NCBI GenBank assembly: GCA_030538085.1
Contig: JAUNUR010000002.1
Coordinates: 1 to 64,000, forward strand
Source of the DNA: Pseudomonadota bacterium
Lineage (GTDB): Bacteria > Pseudomonadota > Gammaproteobacteria > Burkholderiales > Burkholderiaceae_C
Length of the DNA stretch: 64,000 bases
Direction of reading: 5' to 3'
Positions 42,916-51,126 of this stretch are shown here, in pieces. Positions within the stretch are counted from its first letter, which is position 1; each line of letters opens with the position of its first letter. The translations under genes were made by a program, and so were the position numbers. The notes under the pieces were generated by a model. It had not been told where the DNA came from and did not search any database. It saw nothing but the letters and a program-made list of their open reading frames with translations.

Positions 42916-42990
42916 TGTGGGAGCGGGCTTGCCCGCGATCAGCCTCCCCGCCCCACGGAACGCTCCATCGCGGCCAAGGCCGCTCCCACA
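42916..42990. repeat. Family E REP between the flippase and lysS
   Basis: TGTGGGAGCGGGCTTGCCCG to ATCGCGGCCAAGGCCGCTCC with CACA, the third copy of this element (others at 25614 and 33276). It lies in the divergent intergenic region. Confidence 0.87.
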
Positions 42991-43096
42991 AAAAGCAAAC
43001 GCGGCAAGCCGCCTAAAATTGAGGGTTTCGCGTGAGCACGCCGATTATCGGTGACCCGGCTCGCGCGATGTTTCTTTCAGCTACCTGCGATTCACC

Positions 43097-44617
43097 GTGA
43101 CCCAGACCCCGCCCCCCGACGACCTGCCCCAAGACGAGAACAAGCTGATCGCCGAGCGGCGCGACAAGCTCAAGGCCATCCGCGAAGGCGCCGGCGTGGC
43201 CTTCCCCAACGACTTCAAGCCCAAGGACCGCGCGGACCAGTTGCACCAGGCACATGGCGCCGCCACCAAGGAAGCACTGGAAGCCGGCGAGAAGATCCCC
43301 GCCAGCATCGCCGGGCGCATGATGCTGAAAAGGGTGATGGGCAAGGCCAGCTTTGCCACGGTGCAGGATGCCACCGGCCGTATCCAGGCCTACATCACCA
43401 AGGACGTGGGCGAGGACGTCTACGAAGCTTTCAAACACTGGGACCTGGGCGACATCATCGCCGTCGAGGGCCACATGTTCCGCACCGGCAAGGGCGAGCT
43501 GTCGATCCATGCCACGTCGATCCGCCTGCTCACCAAGAGCCTGCGCCCGCTGCCCGACAAGTTCCACGGCATGCAGGACCAGGAGCTGAAGTACCGCCAG
43601 CGCTACGTCGATCTGATCATGGACGAGGCCGCGCGCACGCGCTTTGCCGCGCGCAGCAAGACGCTGTCGGCCATGCGCGGCTTCATGACGGACAACGGCT
43701 TCATGGAAGTCGAGACGCCCATGCTGCACCCCATTCCCGGCGGTGCCAACGCCAAGCCGTTCGTCACGCACCACAACGCGCTGGACCAGCAGATGTTCCT
43801 GCGCATCGCGCCGGAGCTGTACTTGAAGCGCCTGATCGTCGGCGGCTTCGAGCGCGTGTTCGAGATCAACCGCAGCTTCCGCAACGAAGGCATCAGCGTG
43901 CGACACAACCCCGAGTTCACGATGATGGAGTTCTACGCCGCGTACTGGAACTACCAGGACCTGATGGACTTCACCGAACAGTTGCTGCGCGCCACGGCGC
44001 AGCAGGCAGTGGGCACGCTGCAGTTGCAGTACCAGGGCCGCGAGGTGGATCTGGGCCAGCCGTTCGCACGCATGACGATCCGCGAGGCGCTGCACGCCCA
44101 CACCGACATCGGCGCGCATGTCGATGATGCAGCCGAGCTGATCAGCCGTCTGAAGAAGCTCGGCCTGAGCGAGGAAAAAGACCGCTTGAGCGGCCGCAGC
44201 CTGGCCAGCCTGCAAGTGCTGTATTTCGAGGAAGAGGTGGAGCAACACCTGTGGGCGCCCACCTTCATCATGGAGCACCCGACTGAAATCAGCCCGCTGG
44301 CGCGCGCCAACGATGCCCGCCCCGAGGTAACCGAGCGCTTCGAGCTTTACATCACCGGCCGCGAGATGGCCAACGGCTTCAGCGAGCTGAACGACGCCGA
44401 GGACCAGGCCGCGCGCCTGCAGGCGCAGGTGGCCTCCAAGGACGCGGGCGACGACGAGGCGATGTTCTACGACGCCGACTTCGTGCGCGCGCTGGAGTAC
44501 GGCATGCCACCCACCGGCGGCTGCGGCGTGGGCATCGACCGCTTCATGATGCTGCTGACCGATTCACCCAGCATCCGCGACGTGATCCTGTTCCCAGCGC
44601 TGCGGCACGAGGCCTGA
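43097..44617 (+). CDS. lysS: Lysyl-tRNA synthetase, class II
   Basis: 506 residues from GTG 43097. N-terminal OB-fold anticodon domain (about 60-175; [20 protein letters not shown]) and class II catalytic core: motif 1 region [19 protein letters not shown], motif 2 [15 protein letters not shown] with [11 protein letters not shown], motif 3 [14 protein letters not shown]. Length and order match E. coli LysS. GTG is chosen because the frame closes upstream and the N-terminus ([20 protein letters not shown]) matches the usual lead into the OB fold. Confidence 0.97.
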   Translation: MTQTPPPDDLPQDENKLIAERRDKLKAIREGAGVAFPNDFKPKDRADQLHQAHGAATKEALEAGEKIPASIAGRMMLKRVMGKASFATVQDATGRIQAYITKDVGEDVYEAFKHWDLGDIIAVEGHMFRTGKGELSIHATSIRLLTKSLRPLPDKFHGMQDQELKYRQRYVDLIMDEAARTRFAARSKTLSAMRGFMTDNGFMEVETPMLHPIPGGANAKPFVTHHNALDQQMFLRIAPELYLKRLIVGGFERVFEINRSFRNEGISVRHNPEFTMMEFYAAYWNYQDLMDFTEQLLRATAQQAVGTLQLQYQGREVDLGQPFARMTIREALHAHTDIGAHVDDAAELISRLKKLGLSEEKDRLSGRSLASLQVLYFEEEVEQHLWAPTFIMEHPTEISPLARANDARPEVTERFELYITGREMANGFSELNDAEDQAARLQAQVASKDAGDDEAMFYDADFVRALEYGMPPTGGCGVGIDRFMMLLTDSPSIRDVILFPALRHEA

Positions 44618-44647
44618 CGGCACACCACCGGCACCACCACAACACAC

Positions 44648-45631
44648 ATGCGCATTCCCCTGTACTGGGCCGAGGCCAGCGCACCCGCGCTTGATCGCTC
44701 GCGCCGACAGGTCACGGTGAACCGCTGGGGTTGGTCCGACGAAAGCCCCACGGCCGCGCAAGCGCACGCGCAACTGCGGCTTGACGAAGCGCTTCAGGCC
44801 TATCGCCGCGACCCCAGCGTCCGCGCCCGTGAATCGCTGCGCGGCTACAGCGGCGCCGACGGCACCCCCATCTGCGAGGAAGTGCTGGACACCCACGGCA
44901 CGGCGGTGCTCACGCGCAACGCCTATGGCGCGCACTGTCTGAACACGCCCAACGCGCTGTTCGTGGACATCGACCACCCCGAGCCCGGGTCACTGCGCAC
45001 CTGGGTCGATAGGCTGCTGGGCCTGCTGGTCTTCGTGCTCGCCACCCTGTGCGTTTTCGCGCTCGTGCGCGGCAAGTGGGTGTGGGCAGGCGGCATGGTG
45101 GCAGCGGCGGTGCTTTTGCATGCCGCGCATCGCTTTCGCCTGGCACGCCGGCGTGAACGGCAAGAGCCGCAAGCATTGGCGCGCGTGCGCGATTTCTTTG
45201 CCGCCCGGCCCGACTGGGGCGGCCGCGTCTACCGCACCCCCGCGGGGCTGCGCGTGCTGGTCACGCACCGCCCGTTCGACCCACTGGAGCCCGACACGGC
45301 CGCCTGCTTCGACGCGCTGGGAGCCGATGCGATTTATCGCCGCATGTGCGAGCGTCAGCGCTGCTTTCGCGCGCGCGTCAGCGCCAAGCCCTGGCGCGCC
45401 GGCGTGCGCGAACACCTGCCGCCCTCCTGGTCTGGCCGCTGGCCCGTTCCGCTGAAATACGCCGACCAGCGCGCCGTCTGGGTGCTGGAGTACGACCGCG
45501 TCGCCAAAGGCTTTGCCGCCTGCCACTTTCTGGAGGCGCTGGGCCACCCGTTCGTCGATCAGGCCATCCAGACCACGCTGGACTGGCACGACGACCTCAG
45601 CCGCGCCCGTGGGTCACTGCCGATGGCGTGA
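44648..45631 (+). CDS. Unrecognised membrane-anchored protein with DID motif
   Basis: 327 residues, not assigned by me. It starts MRIPLYWAEASAPALDRSRR; residues about 85-115 give HCLNTPNALFVDIDHPEPGS. Two adjacent membrane helices follow (LLVFVLATLCVFALV and MVAAAVLLHAAHRF, about 122-162). Then come VRDFFAARPDWGGRVYRTPA, GLRVLVTHRPFDP, MCERQRCFRARVSAKPWRAG and a C-terminal VLEYDRVAKGFAACHFLEAL. A DxD before, and a basic/His segment after, the helices loosely recalls nucleotidyl-transfer folds, but this is weak. It lies 30 bp after lysS with no terminator between. Confidence 0.55.
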   Translation: MRIPLYWAEASAPALDRSRRQVTVNRWGWSDESPTAAQAHAQLRLDEALQAYRRDPSVRARESLRGYSGADGTPICEEVLDTHGTAVLTRNAYGAHCLNTPNALFVDIDHPEPGSLRTWVDRLLGLLVFVLATLCVFALVRGKWVWAGGMVAAAVLLHAAHRFRLARRRERQEPQALARVRDFFAARPDWGGRVYRTPAGLRVLVTHRPFDPLEPDTAACFDALGADAIYRRMCERQRCFRARVSAKPWRAGVREHLPPSWSGRWPVPLKYADQRAVWVLEYDRVAKGFAACHFLEALGHPFVDQAIQTTLDWHDDLSRARGSLPMA

Positions 45632-45656
45632 AGGGCGGACCTGCATGCTGCGCCGT

Positions 45657-45716
45657 TGCTGATCCCTGACTGGGGGGCAATCGCTTGCCGCAACGATTTC
45701 AAGGGCAGGCCTCAAA
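45657..45716. repeat. Degenerate family C repeat
   Basis: TTGCTGATCCCTGACTGGGG, GGCAATCGCTTGCCGC and CAAGGGCAGGCCTCA follow the order of the family C right half (GATCCGGGGCAATCGCTTAC...GAGGACAGCCTC) with many changes. Confidence 0.45.
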
Positions 45717-45734
45717 ACCAGCGATAACGGTTTG

Positions 45735-45905
45735 AAGCCGTTTATAAGTCCTGAAAAAAGAGCTGCTTGCGCAGGTATTTAAAGCGCAATAGCCATGTTT
45801 CATCGTTGAAAAAATAGATCAAGTCCCCCCATGGAAGCTTGGGCTGCTCTTGACCAGCCCGCAAACGCAGAAGGAACCACTCGGCAAGTTGGCGCACCCC
45901 AGCAA
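45735..45905 (-). other. AT-rich insert with possible gene fragment
   Basis: In the GC-rich window this stretch is clearly AT-richer. On the minus strand an open frame of about 73 codons ends with KLPWGDLIYFFNDETWLLRF and KYLRKQLFFQDL before TAA at 45741-45743, which reads like the C-terminus of a real protein, while its upstream part runs into a family B repeat. It may be a remnant of a transferred gene. No family recognised. Confidence 0.3.
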
Positions 45906-45918
45906 AACCTTTACCCCC

Positions 45919-46012
45919 GTCATTGCGGCGAAGGCCGCAATCCACACGGTGTCCTTTGATCAACGCCGTGTCGAGGTGGCCGCCATGGATTGCGGCCTTC
46001 GCCGCAATGACG
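45919..46012. repeat. Family B repeat (GTCATTGCGGCG type)
   Basis: GTCATTGCGGCGAAGGCCGC with AATCC and the inverse GGATTGCGGCCTTCGCCGCA flank a variable spacer that shares ACGGTGTC and CGCCGTGTC with the copies at 35019 and 52920. Confidence 0.87.
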
Positions 46013-46039
46013 GCAGGTCAGGTGAACGGGTGGATATGA

Positions 46040-46163
46040 CGGATCGCCATCCTTGGGCAACCCGCATGAGCACTGACTTTCACGGCTTCGATCACGCTCA
46101 CCTGTTGGGTGAGCGCGCTATGCACCCGATCGCACCGCGCTCGGGTGCATCCAACTGCCGTTT
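46040..46163. repeat. Family D right part joined to a family A element
   Basis: GCCATCCTTGGGCAACCCGC to CATCCAACTGCCGTTTCT matches 38223-38433 with a deletion of the middle and without the left terminus. Its right end runs directly into the family A copy at 46164. Confidence 0.8.
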
Positions 46164-46283
46164 CTATTGATATTTTCAAAAATCACGACAGTGCGGGCCA
46201 TCAGAAAGAAATCCCCCTCTCCCTCTGGGAGAGGGTTGGGGTGAGGGCAAGTGGCGTGTCATGAATTACGAAACTCTCAATAG
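46164..46283. repeat. Family A element (inverted orientation)
   Basis: CTATTGATATTTTCAAAAAT to ACGAAACTCTCAATAG, nearly identical to 33376-33495, including the CTCTCCCTCTGGGAGAGGG hairpin. It ends 17 bp from the stop of the sterol desaturase-like gene. Confidence 0.87.
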
Positions 46284-46300
46284 GTTGAAAGGGATGAACC

Positions 46301-47263
46301 TCAGCCACGCCGCGCCAGCCGCCGCAGCCCCAGCCACTGCTGCGCCCAGAAGCCGCGTCCGTAGTCGCGCCCGTGCAGCACCTGGTCGTCGATGCCGGTC
46401 GGCTCGGTACCGGGGCGCCAGTCGGCGGAGCGAAACAGCAGGTCCCACCACGAAAACAGTACGCCGTAGTTGGCGCCATAGGGCGACAGCGGCTGCGATC
46501 CCGGCTCGTGCCCCAGCGCGATGGCGTGGTGGCGGCGGTGAAAGCTCGGACTGACCAGCAGCCTGTTGCCCAGCCAGCCCCAGGACCAGCGCAGGTTGGC
46601 GTGGTGCAGGCTTTCCAGCAACTGCGTGACGGCCACCAGCGCCACGAACTGCGCCGGCACCACGCCGATCAGGATGGCGGCGCAGACGAAGATCACGTCG
46701 GTGATGACCGAATCCAGCAGGTGGTTGCGGTTGTCGGTCCACATCGTCATCTGGCGCTGGCTGTGGTGCACGGCGTGCAGTTGCCACCACCAGTTCCAGC
46801 GGTGCTGCGCGCGGTGGATCAGGTAGCCGATCAAATCGAACACCACCAAGTAGATCAGGAAGCTGACCCACGCGCGGTCCGTCACGCCCGGCCACAGCTG
46901 GTCGATCTGCAGCGTGGGCAGGCCGTGCGCGCGCAGCCAGCCGATGCCCTGCGTCAGCCACAGCTCCACGCTGAAGAACATCGCCAGCTTGAACAGGCCC
47001 AGGCGGTGGATCAGCGTGTAGATCACGTCGATGCCAATCGCATGGCGGTCGCGCACCGGCTCCACCGGCCACAGGCGCTGCAGCGGGCCAATCACGGTCA
47101 GCATCACCACGATTTGCAGCAGCCCCACCAGCAGCCAGCCAGTGGCGGCAAAGCCATCTTCCAGCAAGTTGCCCGCCCCCACGGCAAAGGCCAGCGGCTG
47201 CACGGCGGCTTCGAACAGCCATTGCCGTGCTGCCTCGAAGGCGTCGGTGAGCGTGTCCAGCAC
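46301..47263 (-). CDS. Sterol desaturase/fatty acid hydroxylase family membrane protein
   Basis: 320 residues from GTG 47263, chosen because a GGGGG run lies 9 bp before it and the frame upstream overlaps the deacetylase gene. Membrane-bound diiron histidine clusters are present: HRAQHRWNWWWQLHAVHHS (HxxxH...HxxHH) and SFHRRHHAIALGHE. Four or more hydrophobic helices (LLVGLLQIVVMLTVIGPL, VSFLIYLVVFDLIGYLI, VITDVIFVCAAILIGVVPA). Family members hydroxylate or desaturate lipids; bacterial substrate unknown. It begins 6 bp after the deacetylase stop. Confidence 0.87.
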   Translation of the reverse strand: MLDTLTDAFEAARQWLFEAAVQPLAFAVGAGNLLEDGFAATGWLLVGLLQIVVMLTVIGPLQRLWPVEPVRDRHAIGIDVIYTLIHRLGLFKLAMFFSVELWLTQGIGWLRAHGLPTLQIDQLWPGVTDRAWVSFLIYLVVFDLIGYLIHRAQHRWNWWWQLHAVHHSQRQMTMWTDNRNHLLDSVITDVIFVCAAILIGVVPAQFVALVAVTQLLESLHHANLRWSWGWLGNRLLVSPSFHRRHHAIALGHEPGSQPLSPYGANYGVLFSWWDLLFRSADWRPGTEPTGIDDQVLHGRDYGRGFWAQQWLGLRRLARRG

Positions 47264-47268
47264 GGTCT

Positions 47269-48216
47269 TTAGCCCCCGTGCGTGGCTATCCAGGTCCGGT
47301 AATCGGGGTGCTCGCGCAGCGTCTTGAAGCAGAAGCCGCGCGCCTTCAGGCCGCTGACCAGCGGCTCCAGCACCGCCGGTGCCCACGGGTCCTGGCGCGA
47401 CCAGATGCCCAGGTGCGCCATCAGGATGTCGCCCGCGCGAATGTCGCGCAGCGCCTGGTGCAGCAAGCTGCTGTTGGGGTATTCGCCGCTGGGCAGCTCA
47501 TCGCCCAGAAAGCCCGCCCGCGCCCAGCCCACGTGCTTGAAGCCGCAGGCCTCGGCCGCGGCCAGCAGCTTGGGCGATGTCTTGCCGCCCGCGGCGCGGA
47601 ACAGCGGCAGCGGCTTTTTCTGCGTCATCGATGCCAGCCGGTCGGCCGCCAGTTGCAGGTTGCCGCAGTACTGGGCGGCGGTCCAGGTCAGCGTCTTGCC
47701 CGCCTGCGCGCCCGACGAAGGACGAATGCGAAAGCGCGGCTCGCCGCCCGGCTGCGCCGGTGGCAGGTCGGCCTGCCAGTAGGCATGGTCCCAGGTGTGC
47801 GATGCGAATTCGTGCCCCTCGGTCGCGCGGGCCTTCCACCACGGCGCCCAGTGCCGGCCCAGCGTGCCGTCGCCCTCCTGCGTTTTCTCCTGCGCGGCAA
47901 AAAAGGTCACCTTGACGCCCTGGCGCTTCAGCACCTCGGCCACCAGCGGCGCCACGCCCATGTGACCGGTGTCGAAGGTCAGGTACACGGGCTTGCAGGA
48001 TGCCGGGCCATTCTGGGCTGCAACGCCCGTCCAGACAGCGCCGAAAGCTGCAAGCGCAATAGCGTATCGAGCCAGGCTGCAGACCGATGGCCGCGGAGCA
48101 GACCACGCCAGCGATCGCCGTCGGCGGACCTGTGCCGGCGACTGGCGATGTCCCCCCTGCGCAGCAAAGGGGGGAAGCGGCGTCAGCCGCTCAGGGGGGT
48201 CAAATCCTTTTCGCAT
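47269..48216 (-). CDS. Secreted polysaccharide deacetylase family protein
   Basis: Up to 315 residues. NodB-type carbohydrate esterase motifs: VYLTFDTGHMGVAPLVAEVL (catalytic/metal Asp), HEFASHTWDHAYW (metal His pair) and a C-terminal GDILMAHLG. A hydrophobic export signal (LARYAIALAAFGAVWTGVAA) starts only at about residue 48. The preceding residues (TPLPPFAAQGGHRQSPAQVR) look like translated repeat DNA, since the nucleotides hold a CCCCCC..GGGGGG dyad, so the true start is unclear and may be non-canonical. It overlaps the beta-propeller gene. Confidence 0.8.
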   Translation of the reverse strand: MRKGFDPPERLTPLPPFAAQGGHRQSPAQVRRRRSLAWSAPRPSVCSLARYAIALAAFGAVWTGVAAQNGPASCKPVYLTFDTGHMGVAPLVAEVLKRQGVKVTFFAAQEKTQEGDGTLGRHWAPWWKARATEGHEFASHTWDHAYWQADLPPAQPGGEPRFRIRPSSGAQAGKTLTWTAAQYCGNLQLAADRLASMTQKKPLPLFRAAGGKTSPKLLAAAEACGFKHVGWARAGFLGDELPSGEYPNSSLLHQALRDIRAGDILMAHLGIWSRQDPWAPAVLEPLVSGLKARGFCFKTLREHPDYRTWIATHGG

Positions 48217-49252
48217 GGTCCAGCGTCCACACCCCGTGCGGTGATCTGCCCACCTTCACCTGATGCACCACCTGGCGCTGCGCCACGTCGATCAGGCTCA
48301 GCCGCCCGGCCCAGCGCGAGCCAACCATGATCAGCGAGCCGTCGGCCGAGATGTCCATGCAGTCCGGCCCCGCCGGCGCCGGAAAGGTGTCGACCACCGT
48401 GAACTTCTCGTAGTCGATCTTGCTGATGGTGTTGGCCACGCGGTTGCTGACGAACACGTGGCGCCGGTCGCCCGTGGCGCGGAAGGCGTGCGCGCCCTTG
48501 CCCGTGGGAATGTGCCGCACCAACTGCGGCAGCTTGCCGCCGGCCACGTCGTACACCTCCACGCCGGCGCCGCCCGTCAGGCCCAGCAGCAGGTGCCGGT
48601 CGTCGGGCGTGACGAACACGTCGGCGGGCATGGGGCCGGTCTTGGCACGATGCGTCAGCGTCTGCGTGGCCAGGTCGATCACCACCAGCTCGTCGCTGTC
48701 CTGCATGCTCGACCACACCGTGGTGCTGCGCGTATCGATCCACAGGTGGCTGGGCGTGCGGGCGGTGGGGATGCGCCTGACCAGCGTCGGGTGTGCGCCG
48801 TCCCAGCCGTAGATGTCGATGTGGTTCAGCCGGTTGGCGGCGGTGACGAACCACTTCATGTCGGGCGAGAAGCGCAGGTGGTAGGGGTCGCGGATGTCGC
48901 GCAGCGTGCGCTGCACCTCGGCGGTGCGCGGGTCGATGAAGGTCAGCGAATCACTGGCCGCATTGGCAACGATGACGGATTTCTCATCCGGCGTCAGGTA
49001 CAGGTGATGCGGCTCCTTGCCGGTGGGAATGCGCTTGATCTCGGTCCAGCGGATGGCGTCGATCACGCTCACGTCGCCGTCGAGCGAATTGAGCACGAAC
49101 ACCGGCGCCCCCCAGCGCGGCGCGGCGGCCACGGGCCGTGGCACCGCCGTGGCCTGCGCACGCGCCCCAGGCAGGGGCAGCGCGGCCAGTCCCAGCCAGC
49201 CAGCGAAGCGGCGCCGGGACGGCGAAAAACGACGGGAAACGGTATTCACCAC
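48200..49252 (-). CDS. Exported YncE-like beta-propeller protein
   Basis: 350 residues. A Tat-type leader (SPSRRRFAGWLGLAALPLPG, ending ARAQA) is followed by repeated seven-blade propeller units, each with a pattern like GDVSVIDAIRWTEIKRIPTG, DSLTFIDPRTAEVQRTLRD, DELVVIDLATQTLTHRAKTG and GRLSLIDVAQRQVVHQVKVG. This is the YVTN/YncE or cytochrome-D1-like fold without heme motif. Function not known; it is upstream of and overlaps the deacetylase and sterol desaturase-like genes, so the three are probably co-transcribed. Confidence 0.83.
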   Translation of the reverse strand: MVNTVSRRFSPSRRRFAGWLGLAALPLPGARAQATAVPRPVAAAPRWGAPVFVLNSLDGDVSVIDAIRWTEIKRIPTGKEPHHLYLTPDEKSVIVANAASDSLTFIDPRTAEVQRTLRDIRDPYHLRFSPDMKWFVTAANRLNHIDIYGWDGAHPTLVRRIPTARTPSHLWIDTRSTTVWSSMQDSDELVVIDLATQTLTHRAKTGPMPADVFVTPDDRHLLLGLTGGAGVEVYDVAGGKLPQLVRHIPTGKGAHAFRATGDRRHVFVSNRVANTISKIDYEKFTVVDTFPAPAGPDCMDISADGSLIMVGSRWAGRLSLIDVAQRQVVHQVKVGRSPHGVWTLDHAKRI

Positions 49253-49266
49253 ACAAACCTTCCTAA

Positions 49267-49429
49267 GAGGCTGTCCTCAAATTCATCGCGGTCAGCGATT
49301 GCCCCGGATCGGGTGTCCTGCAAGGCGCATTACGCAGCCAATAGCTTGTGCTATTGGCAAGGGATGCAACGCCGCAGGGCGCCCGAGACCGGGGACAAGC
49401 GCGGCGCGAGGAGTTCGAGGACAGCCTCT
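49267..49429. repeat. Family C palindromic element, long form
   Basis: GAGGCTGTCCTCAAATTCAT at the left and GAGTTCGAGGACAGCCTC at the right. The interior is the inverse of the core at 35229-35284 plus an additional GCCAATAGCTTGTGCTATTG dyad, giving 163 bp instead of 109. Confidence 0.85.
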
Positions 49430-49487
49430 AAGGCAACGGGCGAGTTTAGCCCCGCACTCGCGCCCAGGTTCACATAACATCCGGCCC

Positions 49488-50294
49488 ATGCAACAGGTGG
49501 ACATCGACGGCGTTTTTCTTGAAGTGCATCACATCCCCGTGGCCGCGGGCACCCAACCCACGGGCGCGCCGCTGGTGTTCCTGCACGAGGGGCTGGGCTC
49601 GGTCGCCATGTGGCGCGACTGGCCGGCCAGCCTGTGTGCCGCCAGTGGCCGCGCCGGCTGGGTGTATTCACGCCAGGGTTATGGCCGCTCCAGCCCCGTG
49701 CCCGACGTGCGCGGCCAACCGCGCGAACACGCCGACGGCACGCGCAGCGGCCGCCTGCAGCCCGACTACATGCACCGCGAGGCACTGCACGTGCTGCCCA
49801 GGCTGCTAGCGCGGCTGAGCGTGGAGCAGCCGGTGCTCATCGGCCATTCCGACGGCGGCACCATCGCCCTGCTCCACGCCGCCCGGCATGCGGTGGCGGC
49901 CTGCGTGGTGATGGCGCCGCACGTGATGGTGGAAGACATCTCGGTCCAATCCATCGACGCGGCGCGGCAAGCCTACGAAGGCGGCACGCTGCGCGAGCGC
50001 CTGGCGCGCTACCACGACGACGTTCAGGTCGCCTTCTGGCAATGGAACGACGTGTGGCTGAGCCCGGCCTTCCGCGGCTTCGACATTCGCGGCGAAATCG
50101 GCAGCATCACCGCGCCGCTGCTGGCGATTCAGGGCCTGGACGATCCCTACGGCACCATGGCGCAGATCGACGACATCGCGCGTGCCGTGCCGCACGCCCG
50201 CCTGCTCAAACTGCCCACCTGTGGTCATTCGCCGCACCGCGATCAGCCCGATGCGGTGAACACCGCCATCGCCGGCTTTCTGGCAACGCGCTGA
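49488..50294 (+). CDS. Alpha/beta hydrolase
   Basis: 268 residues from ATG 49488. Alpha/beta fold landmarks: LVFLHEGLGSVAMWRDWPAS (oxyanion loop), the nucleophile elbow GHSDGG at about 121-126, the acid LAIQGLDDPYG and the catalytic His in PTCGHSPHRDQPDAV. It resembles esterase/lactonase or thioesterase members with a small cap. Cytoplasmic, no leader. Substrate unknown. It is convergent with the next gene, the stop codons nearly touching. Confidence 0.87.
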   Translation: MQQVDIDGVFLEVHHIPVAAGTQPTGAPLVFLHEGLGSVAMWRDWPASLCAASGRAGWVYSRQGYGRSSPVPDVRGQPREHADGTRSGRLQPDYMHREALHVLPRLLARLSVEQPVLIGHSDGGTIALLHAARHAVAACVVMAPHVMVEDISVQSIDAARQAYEGGTLRERLARYHDDVQVAFWQWNDVWLSPAFRGFDIRGEIGSITAPLLAIQGLDDPYGTMAQIDDIARAVPHARLLKLPTCGHSPHRDQPDAVNTAIAGFLATR

Positions 50295-51005
50295 TCAGGC
50301 CACCGCCGACGAAGCGGACAGCGCCGCGCGCTGCTCCATCGCCAGCACGCTGATGGCTGGCAGTTGCGTCATCACCATCTCGTCGCACAAGGCGGGCACG
50401 GCATCCAGCGGAAATACCTCCAGCAGGCGCTCGGCCACGCGCGCCGCGTATTCGGGGCCGGAGCGCGAGTAGATGAACACCAGGGAGCCAACCAGCCAGT
50501 GGCGCAGCTCGTCCAGGTCCTGCGCGCCGTGCATCGACACCGCCAGCATGGCCGCCTCGGCGTCGCGCAGCATCTGCATGAGCCCGATCATGTACATCTT
50601 GCTGGCCGCCAGCGAGCGCCGGGTCTTGAACGACGAGGCTCCGGGCGTGTGGCCTGAATCCCGCATTCCGGGCAGTTGCGACGGCGCGAAGCCGCTGGAT
50701 ACCGCGAAGCCCGAATCCAGGGCCTCCCCACCATGGCCGCCCCCCCGCACCCGCGTGGGCTGGAACTCCACCGTGCCGGTCTCGCTGAAGTCGGCGGCGC
50801 CCTTCAGCGTGGCCGTCACGCGCATCAGGTGGCCGTCGAATATCAGACGCGCCACCATTTCATCGACATCGAAGCCGAGCATCTCGGCCAGCTCATCCTT
50901 GTCACGCTTGCCGTTCGCCAGCACCAGCAACTGTCGCTCGCGCGGCAACAGGGCTCGGCGATCAGTCAACGAAGCCCGGCCCTTCTCGGTTTTGGCCAGA
51001 ATCAC
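50295..51005 (-). CDS. Unrecognised protein (236 aa), two-part
   Basis: 236 residues. The N-terminal part (about 1-65; LTDRRALLPRERQLLVLANG, KRDKDELAEMLGFDVDEMVA) looks like a winged-helix or DUF4388-like module. A Gly/Ser/Pro-rich linker (about 80-125) follows, then a helical C-terminal domain (SKMYMIGLMQMLRDAEAAML, LVGSLVFIYSRSGPEYAARV). No membrane segment. I cannot name the family. It is a single gene with its start 55 bp from a short repeat-like stretch (51085-51125). Confidence 0.6.
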   Translation of the reverse strand: MILAKTEKGRASLTDRRALLPRERQLLVLANGKRDKDELAEMLGFDVDEMVARLIFDGHLMRVTATLKGAADFSETGTVEFQPTRVRGGGHGGEALDSGFAVSSGFAPSQLPGMRDSGHTPGASSFKTRRSLAASKMYMIGLMQMLRDAEAAMLAVSMHGAQDLDELRHWLVGSLVFIYSRSGPEYAARVAERLLEVFPLDAVPALCDEMVMTQLPAISVLAMEQRAALSASSAVA

Positions 51006-51126
51006 GGCAAGAACTCCCTACTGCTACCACAACGCGCCCACTGTAGGGTTCAGGCATGAAACGTTGATGACAACGCCCTTTCAAGGGCTTCCTGCTTCAA
51101 ATAGCAGAGCAACCAGCACTTTTCGC

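Noticed and set aside
45632..46300. tRNA or rRNA gene in the long gap
   Set aside because: No cloverleaf or rRNA-like stretch; the segment is accounted for by repeats of families A, B, C and D and one AT-rich fragment.
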